This document shows positions 34,782 to 42,947 of a stretch of DNA of 64,000 nt, piece by piece. The DNA comes from Paenibacillus sp. (GTDB lineage Bacteria; Bacillota; Bacilli; Paenibacillales; NBRC-103111). The notes beneath the pieces were generated by a model that worked only from the letters and a program-made list of their open reading frames with translations, ran no database searches and was not told the origin of the DNA. The position numbers and the translations under genes were made by a program. The stretch covers positions 62,001 through 126,000 of the forward strand of contig JAPSLM010000003.1 of NCBI GenBank assembly GCA_031180825.1. The letters are read 5' to 3'. Each line of letters begins with the position of its first letter. Position 1 is the stretch's first letter.

Positions 34782-35663
34782 TTATCTGGCTTCTTCTTGG
34801 TCAGGACGGCGGACCGGAACAAGGCCGCCGTTTTTCTTGGACAATCGCCAGCCGGCAAAGCCGAGCGATGCCAAGATGACGGAACCGAGCGTCACAATCC
34901 ACAAGATCGGGTTCTGCTGTTCGGGGTAAGGCAGATAGGCGGTCGTTTCCCGCTTCAGAAACAATGTATCCAGCAAGCCGCGGAGCGGAGGTACCGCATT
35001 GAGCACGTTGCGATACGGCTCGCCTTCTCCTTGAGCCTGAAGCTTAATGAACGTGACAAGCGAATCGAGCTTCTCGACGTCGGCCGGACTGCGGCTGATC
35101 AGCAGGCTCGGACGGATGATGCCGATATGCTGCTCCAGCAATGCCGCTCCCCTTCGAACCTCGGCTCGATTTTTATCGGCAGCGGCCTTCTCAAGCAGGT
35201 TTACATCGTCGGAAAGCAGCTTGTCATACTGCAGCCATAATGGCGTATGGGGGTGCGAAAGCGCATCTGCAGCAAGGCGAATTTTCGCAGCCGCAATCCA
35301 TCCTTCTTCCGACTTGAAGCTCGCCGCGTTGAACACCCGTTTCGCATCCGTAACGGCCCTCGTGAGCGCGTTCATTCCTTCGATGGACGTTAGGCCTTCA
35401 AAGCGTATCTTGGGTATTTGATCGCTTAGCTGCTGAAGCGCCATCAGGCTTCCCGGAACGTCTGCCTGCTTTGCTTTTTGGTACAGCTCCTCCGCCGTCC
35501 GGCCCAGCAGCTCCGTCTTCTGCACCTGCTCCGCCGATGGCTTGGACGCCGACGTTTCTTTCATGCTTTTCCCTTCCCCGCACCCTGCTGCCATCAGCAT
35601 AATGCCGACGGACAGAGCCAGCCAAATCCCGAACCTGCGCCAATTTCGAGCCTTTGCGGCCAT
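34782..35663 (-). CDS. ypjB: YpjB-like sporulation membrane protein
   Basis: A 293-residue protein with an N-terminal hydrophobic export segment ending MAAGC, possibly a lipobox. A helical extracytoplasmic domain follows, and a C-terminal membrane helix (about 255-275, ILWIVTLGSVILASLGFAGW) ends in a basic tail. Position and topology match B. subtilis YpjB, annotated as a sporulation protein of unknown activity. The ATG at 35663 has AGGAGG ten bases upstream, preferred over an ATG at 35687. It follows ypjA and converges on ypjC. Confidence 0.78.
   Translation of the reverse strand: MAAKARNWRRFGIWLALSVGIMLMAAGCGEGKSMKETSASKPSAEQVQKTELLGRTAEELYQKAKQADVPGSLMALQQLSDQIPKIRFEGLTSIEGMNALTRAVTDAKRVFNAASFKSEEGWIAAAKIRLAADALSHPHTPLWLQYDKLLSDDVNLLEKAAADKNRAEVRRGAALLEQHIGIIRPSLLISRSPADVEKLDSLVTFIKLQAQGEGEPYRNVLNAVPPLRGLLDTLFLKRETTAYLPYPEQQNPILWIVTLGSVILASLGFAGWRLSKKNGGLVPVRRPDQEEAR
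34806..34835 (+). terminator. Intrinsic terminator of ypjC
   Basis: CGGCGG and CCGCCG form a stem around a 12-base loop, followed by five T on the plus strand. It lies inside the 3' end of the convergent ypjB gene. Confidence 0.7.
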
Positions 35664-35717
35664 TGGGACATCCCCTCCTAAGTTCATCCTATGGAGAGAA
35701 AGTGCCGATTAGACCGA

Positions 35718-36398
35718 CTATTTGGATGAGGTGCTTGCCGGCCGAAGCTCTCTGATGAGCCACAACGCAAGAGCTACAGCTACGCTAAATACACTCAAAG
35801 CCAGCGTAAATGCTGCAATTTCGGATAAGTTGTCCTCCAGCACTTTCGGCAGCCATGGATAAACCCCTTGCCCGTAATCCATCGTATCGTTCAACAGCAC
35901 CCAGCAAGCGATAACAATGACCGACGGCCAGCGGTAACGATATAATCGAAAGTACAGTACCGCTTCCGCCGCCATGCCAAGATGGGAGAAGACCAGCATC
36001 CAATCCTGCCATACGAGCACATCTCCCTGATAAGCCCCGGCAAAAATCATCGCAACGGCCCAAATCCCATACTTAAACGAGGTTACGACAGCGAACGCTT
36101 CAACAAAACCTCTCCAGGCGCTTTGCTTTGTTGGATATAAAGCGTCGGCCGGCGACCGGTACTGGTCGAGAAGCCAATATCCTAACGCCCAAGTAAAAAA
36201 CAAGCTGGCGGTTGGGCTATCCGGCACAAAAGGCAAATAAAGCGGCGACATTTCAACGGCCGTATAGACCAGCTGATCGCCATACCATATATAGCCATAT
36301 ACCGTTCCAAGCAGATTAATCCAGAACAAACTCCACAGCATAAACCGGCTGCCCAAAAATTCGCGTGAAATCCAGTACGTCAAGCTCCTTCCCGACAA
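35718..36398 (-). CDS. ypjA: DUF1405 family membrane protein (YpjA)
   Basis: A 226-residue polytopic membrane protein with about six hydrophobic segments, matching YpjA/DUF1405 in size and position just downstream of qcrC. The start is a TTG at 36398 with GGAGGGAG five bases upstream. Function is unknown; linkage to the cytochrome bc genes suggests a membrane or respiration-related role, which is inference. A terminator separates it from qcrC. Confidence 0.82.
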   Translation of the reverse strand: MSGRSLTYWISREFLGSRFMLWSLFWINLLGTVYGYIWYGDQLVYTAVEMSPLYLPFVPDSPTASLFFTWALGYWLLDQYRSPADALYPTKQSAWRGFVEAFAVVTSFKYGIWAVAMIFAGAYQGDVLVWQDWMLVFSHLGMAAEAVLYFRLYRYRWPSVIVIACWVLLNDTMDYGQGVYPWLPKVLEDNLSEIAAFTLALSVFSVAVALALWLIRELRPASTSSK

Positions 36399-36460
36399 AA
36401 CGACTCCCTCCAGCCTTTATGTATTGAATCGCCGCCAATGCTAAATATCTTTTGATCTTA

Positions 36461-36491
36461 AAAAAACCTGACCGCGCTTAACGGTCAGGTT
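36461..36491 (-). terminator. Intrinsic terminator after qcrC
   Basis: Minus-strand AACCTGACCG pairs with CGGTCAGGTT around a 7-base loop and is followed by six or more T. It lies 10 bases after the qcrC stop codon. Confidence 0.88.
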
Positions 36492-36500
36492 CGGTTGATT

Positions 36501-37397
36501 TTATTTGCTTGCTTTTTGCTTGGCGAGCCAGTCGGCCAGCTTGTCGATGTCGGCTTCCGTCAAGCCTTTTTTGAGGTTCTCTTCGTACTGACCTGGCATG
36601 CTGCCCTGGCCATTCTTGATGATGCCGAGAATCTCGTCCTTCGAATGCTTGTCGCCGACTCCGCGAAGCGCCGGAATTTTGGCGGAAGGCATTCCTTTCA
36701 GTTCGCCGCCATGGCAGGAAAGACAAGTGGATTTTTGGTAGATCGCTGCCGCCGGGTCGTCCGGTGCGACGATCGCTGCAGCTTGCTGAGCCGGTTTTTT
36801 GGCTCCGCCGCCGCCTTCTCCGCCGGCTTTCCCCTTGTTGGCGTGCATTTCCTCTTCCCGCTTGATATGCTCGGGAATTACGTTTTTCTCTTTCAGTTCC
36901 AATTGATAGTGATGCCAGGATGTATAGGTCAGATAAGTGACGGCAATCAAGCTCAAGAACATCAGAGAGGATGCGATCGGACGCTTATAAAAGCGTCTTT
37001 CTTTCCCCGTATCCAGGAACGGCGCCAGCAACAATCCGCCGAAGAGGATACCCGGAACGCCGACCGTACCGAGCACTACAAATTGATTCGAAGTGTACGG
37101 GTATTTCAGCAGCTGGTACATAAACAAGAAATACCAGTCCGGCATCGGGATAAATTGCGTGTTCGTCGGATCGGCCGGATAACCGAGCGGGGCCGCTTCG
37201 GACATAACCAAAGTCAGAATCCCGACCAGTACGACAACGCCAACCATCCATTCTTTTAATAGAAAGTTCGGAATAAATACTTCCGATTTTCCGGGATATG
37301 CGGAATAATCTTGGGGAATCATCCGTGACGACTTGGCACGGACGCGCGAATCCCCGACGTAAACGATTTTTTCATCAGTTTTATGACCGTGAGCCAC
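36501..37397 (-). CDS. qcrC: Menaquinol:cytochrome c reductase cytochrome b/c subunit
   Basis: A 298-residue fusion. The N-terminal part resembles subunit IV of b6f complexes with about three membrane helices (around 50-75, 105-130 and 145-165, containing PDWYFLFMYQLLKYP). After a Gly/Lys/Ala-rich linker (about 185-215) comes a c-type cytochrome domain with haem motif CLSCH and a distal Met in GSMPGQY. It passes electrons from menaquinol to cytochrome c in the membrane. The GTG start has GGAGGG upstream. Last gene of qcrABC. Confidence 0.95.
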   Translation of the reverse strand: MAHGHKTDEKIVYVGDSRVRAKSSRMIPQDYSAYPGKSEVFIPNFLLKEWMVGVVVLVGILTLVMSEAAPLGYPADPTNTQFIPMPDWYFLFMYQLLKYPYTSNQFVVLGTVGVPGILFGGLLLAPFLDTGKERRFYKRPIASSLMFLSLIAVTYLTYTSWHHYQLELKEKNVIPEHIKREEEMHANKGKAGGEGGGGAKKPAQQAAAIVAPDDPAAAIYQKSTCLSCHGGELKGMPSAKIPALRGVGDKHSKDEILGIIKNGQGSMPGQYEENLKKGLTEADIDKLADWLAKQKASK

Positions 37398-37454
37398 GAT
37401 TCGCCCTCCTTCTCATTTTCTCATGAATACCGGCTCAGCAGGCCTCACCGGTTC

Positions 37455-38126
37455 TTACAGCGGACCGGAAATCCCTTGCTTGCGGATCATGAAGAAGTGT
37501 CCGGCGAGCAGGGCAAGCAAAGCTCCCGGCAGGAAGAACACGTGCAGAGCAAAGAATCTGGTCAGCGTCTGAGCGCCTACGATCTCGCCGCCCTGCAGAA
37601 GCGTCTTGGCATACGGACCGATCAACGGCGCCGACTCGACGATCTTCAGCGTAACGCTTGTTGCGAAATAGGCTTTGTTATCCCAAGGCAACAGATAACC
37701 CGTCAAACCGAGTCCCAACATGACGAAGAAGATGAGCATACCTACTACCCAGTTCATCTCGCGGGGCGCCTTGTAAGAACCCGTAAAGAAAACGCGGAGC
37801 GTATGTAAGAACATCATCACGATAACTAAGCTGGCTCCCCAGTGATGCATGCCGCGGACAATAACGCCGAAAGCCACTTTATGCTGCAGGTAATCGACGC
37901 TCGCATAGGCATTGATAATATCCGGCACGTAATACATGGTCAGGAACATACCGGACAAGATTTGTATAACTGTGATAAAGAATGTCAACCCGCCAAAGCA
38001 ATAGACGAATGCGGAGAAGTGGTGCGCCGGGTTTACGTGCTCCGGTACCTCGTGGTCCGCTACGTCCCTCCACATCGGCGTGATATCCAGACGTTCATCA
38101 ATCCAGTTATAGACACTTTTAAACAT
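37455..38126 (-). CDS. qcrB: Menaquinol:cytochrome c reductase cytochrome b subunit
   Basis: A 223-residue b6-type cytochrome with four membrane helices. The haem-ligand histidines are on helices B and D (MHHWGASLVIVMMFLHTLRVF and RFFALHVFFLPG), and the quinol-site loop GYLLPWDNKAYFA is present. It lies between qcrA and qcrC with short gaps. Confidence 0.96.
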   Translation of the reverse strand: MFKSVYNWIDERLDITPMWRDVADHEVPEHVNPAHHFSAFVYCFGGLTFFITVIQILSGMFLTMYYVPDIINAYASVDYLQHKVAFGVIVRGMHHWGASLVIVMMFLHTLRVFFTGSYKAPREMNWVVGMLIFFVMLGLGLTGYLLPWDNKAYFATSVTLKIVESAPLIGPYAKTLLQGGEIVGAQTLTRFFALHVFFLPGALLALLAGHFFMIRKQGISGPL

Positions 38127-38145
38127 CTGATGTTACGCCTCCTTA

Positions 38146-38691
38146 TTACACCCGTTTGTTCGGACCGAGCTGACCCAGGTACACAAAACCCTGTTCGATC
38201 TTCACTTCATATTCGTCGAGCGGCAGCGGTGCGACGGCCAAGTTTTTGCCGTCCGCCGTATAGTGGGCGCCGTGGCAAGGACAGTAATATTGGTCCTTAA
38301 ATTCCGGGCTGCCGTTCCAGTTGACGGTACAGCCAAGGTGCTTACACGTCGGATTGAGCGCGAAGACTTTGCCGTCCTTCCCTTTGGAAATCCACGCCTC
38401 AAGCTCCGGTTCGCTTTCGTACCAGCCGTCCACTTGATGAACTTTAAATTTGAAGGATTTCGGCTCGTTCGTTACCTTCGATTCTTCTACAACCTTAACC
38501 CATTGCGCCTGAGCTTTAGGCTGAAGAACCGGATCCACCGCAAACCGAATCATCGGAACCAGCATCCCGGCGCCCATGAAAGCTCCCGCTCCGCCAAGGG
38601 TGTAGTTAAGAAACTGGCGTCTGGACATTTCACGACGCGCCACCGGTTTCTCACCGTGATGCTGCGACTCTTGATTCGAGTGATCGTTCAT
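38146..38691 (-). CDS. qcrA: Menaquinol:cytochrome c reductase Rieske iron-sulfur subunit
   Basis: A 181-residue Rieske protein. A twin-arginine-like N-terminus (ARREMSRRQFLNYTLGG) leads into one membrane anchor. The [2Fe-2S] ligands are CKHLGC and CPCHGAH. First gene of qcrABC, with AAAGGGGG upstream of the ATG. Confidence 0.96.
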   Translation of the reverse strand: MNDHSNQESQHHGEKPVARREMSRRQFLNYTLGGAGAFMGAGMLVPMIRFAVDPVLQPKAQAQWVKVVEESKVTNEPKSFKFKVHQVDGWYESEPELEAWISKGKDGKVFALNPTCKHLGCTVNWNGSPEFKDQYYCPCHGAHYTADGKNLAVAPLPLDEYEVKIEQGFVYLGQLGPNKRV

Positions 38692-38765
38692 TCTCGTTCT
38701 ACCCCCTTTTGCAACATATATCAGTCGTTCGACATAACTTTACACCAGATACTAGGACATAACTA

Positions 38766-38794
38766 ATAATAGCTTACGTCTCTGGGTGCGTCAA
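38766..38794 (-). promoter_or_regulatory. Sigma-A promoter of qcrABC
   Basis: Minus-strand TTGACG (38794-38789) and TATTAT (38771-38766) are separated by 17 bases, about 75 bases before qcrA. The rest of the 38692-38931 gap holds no ORF. Confidence 0.7.
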
Positions 38795-38931
38795 GAATGC
38801 AGACAGGCCATTCCGGCGAGTAATTCTGGCCGCTGATGACAGTGTTAACGAAATTGTCACAACTGCCGGAACACCCTGAAAATGAGGGCTCTTGCATAGA
38901 ATTCGCATTGTTGCCACAGATCATACATGCC

Positions 38932-39384
38932 TCACAGCGATTGCCTGCCGTTCCATAAAGCCGTCACCTCTGCGGCTGCCCTGCTTTTCGCGTCCGAAGC
39001 CGAGCGGAGCAGCTCGTCCGGTGTAAATCGAAGCAAAAGATCCGCTTTTCCTTCCAGCCCGTCCGGATTTAAAACGAGCTCTTCCTCCGATTTGGCCGTC
39101 ACGATCACCACGTATCGGAAACCGGCTTCCTTGAGCCTGACGCAGGTTTCTCCAAGGAACGTCTCTGCCGAATCCGCCGGAACGAAGTGAACTGCCGGAT
39201 AGGTAACGGTCCGGCCTTTAAACGGGATTTCCAATAAATCGAGCGCGTCGCGCAGCCGCTCAAGCTCGCTTGCCGCCTGCCACGGCGCCTCCGTTCCCCG
39301 AAGTCCGGTTACCGGCAGCAGGCACGTGTCCAAGTAAGGACGGAGCTCCTCCCACTGCAATTCTTGAATTTCGCTGAATTTCAT
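38932..39384 (-). CDS. ypiF: DUF2487 family protein (YpiF)
   Basis: A 150-residue soluble protein matching YpiF, which sits between ypiB and qcrA in Bacillus. Visible features are an N-terminal WEELRPYLDTCLLPVTGL, a central TYPAVHFVP strand and FRYVVIVT. Function is unknown. The ATG at 39384 has AAGG eight bases upstream; an in-frame GTG at 39393 is part of that ribosome site. Confidence 0.82.
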   Translation of the reverse strand: MKFSEIQELQWEELRPYLDTCLLPVTGLRGTEAPWQAASELERLRDALDLLEIPFKGRTVTYPAVHFVPADSAETFLGETCVRLKEAGFRYVVIVTAKSEEELVLNPDGLEGKADLLLRFTPDELLRSASDAKSRAAAEVTALWNGRQSL

Positions 39385-39421
39385 AGGTATCACCTTCTTT
39401 CCGCTCTTTACTTTAACACAG

Positions 39422-39457
39422 AAAAAAAGACATATGAACGGGCTTCATATGCCTTTT
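39422..39457. terminator. Terminator after the IDEAL-domain gene
   Basis: GGCATATGAA and TTCATATGTC pair around GCCCG on the minus strand and are followed by seven T; the plus strand also has TTTT. It separates the IDEAL gene from ypiF. Confidence 0.8.
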
Positions 39458-39500
39458 CGCAAAAAATGACACGTTTGTGTTCCGGACTGTCTTGAAATCG

Positions 39501-39692
39501 TCATTTCCCCAGAGAGCGCAGCGCATTGAGTTCGGTCGTTAGGGCAATGAAGGATTGTTCGTCTCCCTTGGCCAGAGCTTGATCGATTTCTTTATATAGA
39601 ATCTGCTCTTTATAGTTACGCAGTGCTTCATCAAGCAACATTTCAGCAAACAAACTCAGCATCATTTCGTTCGTCACATTCATTTTGCCCAT
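39501..39692 (-). CDS. Small IDEAL-domain protein
   Basis: A 63-residue helical protein. The C-terminal half, with IDQALAKGDEQSFIALTTEL, matches the IDEAL domain, named for its conserved (I)D(E)AL stretch and found at the C-terminus of Bacillus YpiB and in ComK-competitor-type short proteins. The larger N-terminal part of YpiB is absent, so this is a minimal version in the ypiB position ahead of ypiF-qcrABC. GGAGGT lies eight bases upstream of the ATG. It probably acts as a protein-binding module; target unknown. Confidence 0.78.
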   Translation of the reverse strand: MGKMNVTNEMMLSLFAEMLLDEALRNYKEQILYKEIDQALAKGDEQSFIALTTELNALRSLGK

Positions 39693-39746
39693 GAGAACCT
39701 ACCTCCAAACCGGGTCATGATTATTTCGATTCATTCCAGCATTCCC

Positions 39747-40259
39747 TTACGTCCGTTCTTTTCGATATTCCTCGCCCTTCAAGCAGTAGCTTTCCATGGT
39801 CCGTTTCATTCGTGCAAGATCCGGCTCCTTCAGCTCGCGCACCACTTTCGCCGGGGATCCGAGCGACAGGGTATACGGGGGGATCGTTTTGTTTTCGGTC
39901 ACGAGAGAACCCGCTCCTATTAAAGCATATTCACCGATCACGGCGCCGTTAAGTACAATCGCCCCCATGCCGATTAATGTGCCTCTGCCTACGCGGCACC
40001 CGTGAATAATGGCGCCGTGTCCGACGGAAACCTCGTCTTCGACGATAAGCGGCTGGTCCGTATTGACATGACCGATGCAGCCGTCTTGGATGTTGCTCCT
40101 TCGTCCGATTCGGATCGGGGCCAGGTCGCCGCGCAGCACCGCATTGTACCAGACCGTTGCGCCCTCGCCGATTTCCACGTCGCCAATAAGCTGCACGCCC
40201 GATGCGAGAAAAGCGGTAGGATGAACCTTAGGGGTAATGCCGTTATAGCTGTGAAGCAT
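39747..40259 (-). CDS. Gamma-class carbonic anhydrase family protein (left-handed beta-helix)
   Basis: A 170-residue hexapeptide-repeat protein with the isoleucine-patch repeats of the gamma-carbonic anhydrase/YrdA family. Metal-ligand histidines are visible in IGHVNTDQP and VGHGAIIHGC, with the Arg/Asp/Gln set in LRGDLAPIRIG and SNIQDG. Family members are carbonic anhydrases or related trimers, and activity varies. The ATG at 40259 has AAAGGAG 11 bases upstream; the open frame extends to 40340 without a site. Confidence 0.85.
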   Translation of the reverse strand: MLHSYNGITPKVHPTAFLASGVQLIGDVEIGEGATVWYNAVLRGDLAPIRIGRRSNIQDGCIGHVNTDQPLIVEDEVSVGHGAIIHGCRVGRGTLIGMGAIVLNGAVIGEYALIGAGSLVTENKTIPPYTLSLGSPAKVVRELKEPDLARMKRTMESYCLKGEEYRKERT

Positions 40260-40346
40260 AGTTTTCGCCACTCCTTTGTCGGCCCGGGTGTCCGTTGTCG
40301 ACGGACGGACCAGCCGGATTAAATGGAGTGATTGTAGCAAGGGGAT

Positions 40347-41474
40347 TCACCGGTTGTCAAATGGCAGCACGATATTTTCTTCGTCAGGCAGATAAGTGCC
40401 TTCAATAATACTGCTGCCGAGCTTCGTCACCTGAATGACACGGCCGTGCCGCTCCTCTTCCCCGATCCTCAGCAGCCCCAGGTGCATCATCATTTGGACG
40501 ATACGCTGCTCCAGGATGGAATCGGGCGTATCATAGTAAAAGGGACGGATCAGAGGCTCGAGCACCCGCTTCACGGAATCGAACGTCACCCAGTCTTTGC
40601 ACAGACGGTTCAGCCATTGAGCGATCGATTGCAGATGAGGAATAGGGCTCTTATAAAGCCTTAACCAGAAACGGTACACCTGAACCGGATCTTCCTTCCC
40701 TCCTTCGCTGACCCGGGCCAGCCCTTGCTCCGTGAGCGCAAGCACCTGATGATGCTCGGTGACGAGATCGTTATAGTAGCAATAGTCGTAGATGAAGGAG
40801 AAACGGTTCGGATATTCGCGGAACATCCGTCCGTAACCGAAACGCCAAGCCGTCTTCCCAACCGGCTCCTCCCGAACGGCCATCCGGTCCAACACCTGTT
40901 GAAGGCTCCTTTTGTACATCGCGTTATCGCTCGTCAGCATCACTTCCTGATCGCGGAGAAACAGCAGGAAGCTTGCGATATCGTCCAGGATCAGCTTTTG
41001 CTCGTCCCGGTAGACAGGAGGCTCTTCTGCGGCAACCAGCTGCTGCCCGAATCGCTTGGTCAGGGCGGCGACAAACCGGCGCTTCAAATCCGCAGGCACT
41101 TGAAACAAATATTTGGTTTGCTGCGAATGGCCGTTAAACAGCCAACCCAGCTGCTTGAAGCGGGTGATCGTATCGCGCGGATTCCAAGCCTCGTCCGTTT
41201 CTTCTTTCTCGAACCGGCTTTGCTGTACCCGGGCGACCAGTTCCTCCAGACTGAACGATCCCCGCTGGTCGAATAGCAGCGAGTTAAGAAAGCGGATATC
41301 CCGTGTGGACAACTCTCCGATCTGGCGATCGAAAATGTCCCTTCGCCCCACCGTCGACAAAATCGATTGAATCAGCTCGTTCTTCGAATGACCGTTGCAC
41401 TCGCAGTTGTACGCGCCTGCGATGCGGCTCAGCTGGTGAATGTCGGCATAGCTTAACATGTCGGCTAAGTTCAT
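40347..41474 (-). CDS. Conserved protein of unknown function, possible nucleic-acid-binding N-terminus
   Basis: A 375-residue soluble protein. The first ~40 residues (ADIHQLSRIAGAYNCECNGH then SKNELIQSILSTV) look like a SAP or Rho-N-type helix-extended-helix module. Several winged-helix-like stretches follow (LEELVARVQQ, ILEQRIVQMMMHLGLLRIGE, VTKLGSSIIEGTYL), reminiscent of the accessory regions of XPB-like helicases. There is no ATPase motif or catalytic pattern. It stands between a phosphatase gene and the gamma-carbonic anhydrase gene. Nucleic-acid binding is a guess; function unknown. Confidence 0.7.
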   Translation of the reverse strand: MNLADMLSYADIHQLSRIAGAYNCECNGHSKNELIQSILSTVGRRDIFDRQIGELSTRDIRFLNSLLFDQRGSFSLEELVARVQQSRFEKEETDEAWNPRDTITRFKQLGWLFNGHSQQTKYLFQVPADLKRRFVAALTKRFGQQLVAAEEPPVYRDEQKLILDDIASFLLFLRDQEVMLTSDNAMYKRSLQQVLDRMAVREEPVGKTAWRFGYGRMFREYPNRFSFIYDYCYYNDLVTEHHQVLALTEQGLARVSEGGKEDPVQVYRFWLRLYKSPIPHLQSIAQWLNRLCKDWVTFDSVKRVLEPLIRPFYYDTPDSILEQRIVQMMMHLGLLRIGEEERHGRVIQVTKLGSSIIEGTYLPDEENIVLPFDNR

Positions 41475-41578
41475 CCGTTCGTCCCTCCAGAACTTCCCTC
41501 CAAACTTTCCTAGTACCCATTATGGGAAAATGTTCTAGATTTAAACGCGGTCATTGAAAGTTTATTTCCGTCCGGCGC

Positions 41579-41632
41579 AAAAAAAGCCGGGCCGCCCGCA
41601 TTTTCTAATCATAGAAATGCGTGCAGCCCCGC
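41579..41632 (-). terminator. Intrinsic terminator after the histidine phosphatase gene
   Basis: A long, slightly bulged minus-strand stem (GCATTTCTA with TAGAAAATGC, extended by GC-rich pairs to AGC/GCT) is followed by seven T. Confidence 0.75.
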
Positions 41633-41660
41633 TTCATCTTCAGCCCTATATATACTTCCG

Positions 41661-42251
41661 TTACGCCCCTTGTCCAAGCTCCGCGAGATGGACGGTGCAG
41701 TTCAGAAGACGGCATTGCCAGCCGTCCGATGTCCGCTCCATGACCGTGAGCGACGTATTGCTCAAATGCTCTTCGAGCTTTCTTCCGATAAACTGCGCCA
41801 GCACCGGTGCGATGTACCCGCCATGACTAACGAGCAGGATCCGCTTGCCCAAATGGTCGCGGTCCACATCCCACAGAAAGGACGCCCAGCGGGCAAGCAG
41901 CTTCTCATCGCTCTCGACGCCGAGATCCATCTCTCTCCACCCTTCGCCCCAGCGGTCGATACGCTCCTGCAAGGTTGTCCCTTCCAGCTCGCCGAACGCA
42001 CGTTCCCTAAGCCTGACATCCAAGCCAAGAAGCGGAGCTCCGGTAAGGCGGGATATGGTAAGAGCCGTTTCTTTGGCCCGCAGCAGGTCGCTGGCAATGA
42101 TGCCGTCCCATGCCTCTCCCGCAAGCCGCTTTGCCAGCAATTCGGCCTGTACCCGGCCCACGTCGGCCAAGGGCGTATCCATCTGCCCCTGCATGCGCCC
42201 CGCCAAATTCCACTCCGTTGTCCCGTGACGTATAAATCCAAGCGTTAACAT
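41661..42251 (-). CDS. Histidine phosphatase (phosphoglycerate mutase-like) family protein
   Basis: A 196-residue protein with the catalytic RHGTTEWN motif near residue 8, SDLLRAKETA, a second-histidine region in VSHGGYIAPV and the acid in RERAFGELEG. The family covers small-molecule phosphatases such as alpha-ribazole phosphatase, PhoE and mutases. Without other cobamide genes nearby the substrate cannot be named. It lies 70 bases after the anti-sigma gene, behind a weak hairpin. Confidence 0.85.
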   Translation of the reverse strand: MLTLGFIRHGTTEWNLAGRMQGQMDTPLADVGRVQAELLAKRLAGEAWDGIIASDLLRAKETALTISRLTGAPLLGLDVRLRERAFGELEGTTLQERIDRWGEGWREMDLGVESDEKLLARWASFLWDVDRDHLGKRILLVSHGGYIAPVLAQFIGRKLEEHLSNTSLTVMERTSDGWQCRLLNCTVHLAELGQGA

Positions 42252-42291
42252 TCGTTCGCCGACTCTCCTTTTTATGACTGCTGGAAAAGAT

Positions 42292-42312
42292 AAAAGCCCC
42301 GGAAGCAGGGCC
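42292..42312 (-). terminator. Weak terminator after the anti-sigma gene
   Basis: Minus-strand GCCC and GGGGC form a short hairpin around TGCTTCC, followed by TTTT. Confidence 0.45.
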
Positions 42313-42320
42313 TTGGTTCG

Positions 42321-42947
42321 TTACTGGCGCGTGCGCGAAAACCAGTTCATGATCAGGAGCGTGCCGGTCAATCCGAATAACGAAACGAAGAGCATATAAT
42401 CGTTGACCGTACGAATCGGTCCGACCTGATACATAAACGGATCGCTGAACCCGCGAAGGCTTGCTACGGCCGTAGGCATCGCATGCACGTTCATCGAATC
42501 CGCTTGTCCGGCAACGGCCACGACGGGATCGTTCATGCGTCCCAAAACGGCGGATTCGTGTGCGGAGCCTGCTTCGTAGCGACCGTCGTTCATAAACGAG
42601 AAATAAAAGGTGACCATAAATAAAGCGATAAAGCAGGCGATCACCGCAGTCAGGTTCCGCCGCAGCTTGTAGGAGAACCGATACAGACGGTCGCCGACAG
42701 GAACGCGCCACGACTCATTCTCGTAGATTCGCTTCATTACGCTGGAAGATACGGAAACCCCACCGGTATCGAATGGCGCTTCCACCCCGGCCGTGCGTAT
42801 TAATTCCGTGCTCTCCTGCCATATTTGAAATTCTTCAGCGCATGACGGGCAATTTTTGATATGCTCATCCACTGCCAGCCGTTTCGGATCATCTTCCGGC
42901 AGATCCCAGTATACGCCGAAAAAATCGTAAACGTCATCGCATTTCAT
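42321..42947 (-). CDS. Zinc-type anti-sigma factor, membrane protein
   Basis: A 208-residue protein. The N-terminal zinc-binding anti-sigma domain has the His-x3-Cys-x2-Cys motif in HIKNCPSCAEEF (near 29-36). There is one membrane helix at about 95-115 (TAVIACFIALFMVTFYFSFM) and a second hydrophobic segment near the C-terminus (about 185-203). It overlaps the ECF sigma gene by 4 bases. By analogy it would hold the sigma factor at the membrane until an envelope signal releases it; the signal is not known. Confidence 0.85.
   Translation of the reverse strand: MKCDDVYDFFGVYWDLPEDDPKRLAVDEHIKNCPSCAEEFQIWQESTELIRTAGVEAPFDTGGVSVSSSVMKRIYENESWRVPVGDRLYRFSYKLRRNLTAVIACFIALFMVTFYFSFMNDGRYEAGSAHESAVLGRMNDPVVAVAGQADSMNVHAMPTAVASLRGFSDPFMYQVGPIRTVNDYMLFVSLFGLTGTLLIMNWFSRTRQ

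Noticed and set aside
38845-38865. Rex operator upstream of qcrA
   Set aside because: One half (TTGTGA/TCACAA) is perfect but the other half matches only 2-3 of 6 positions, and it lies about 60 bases from the promoter.
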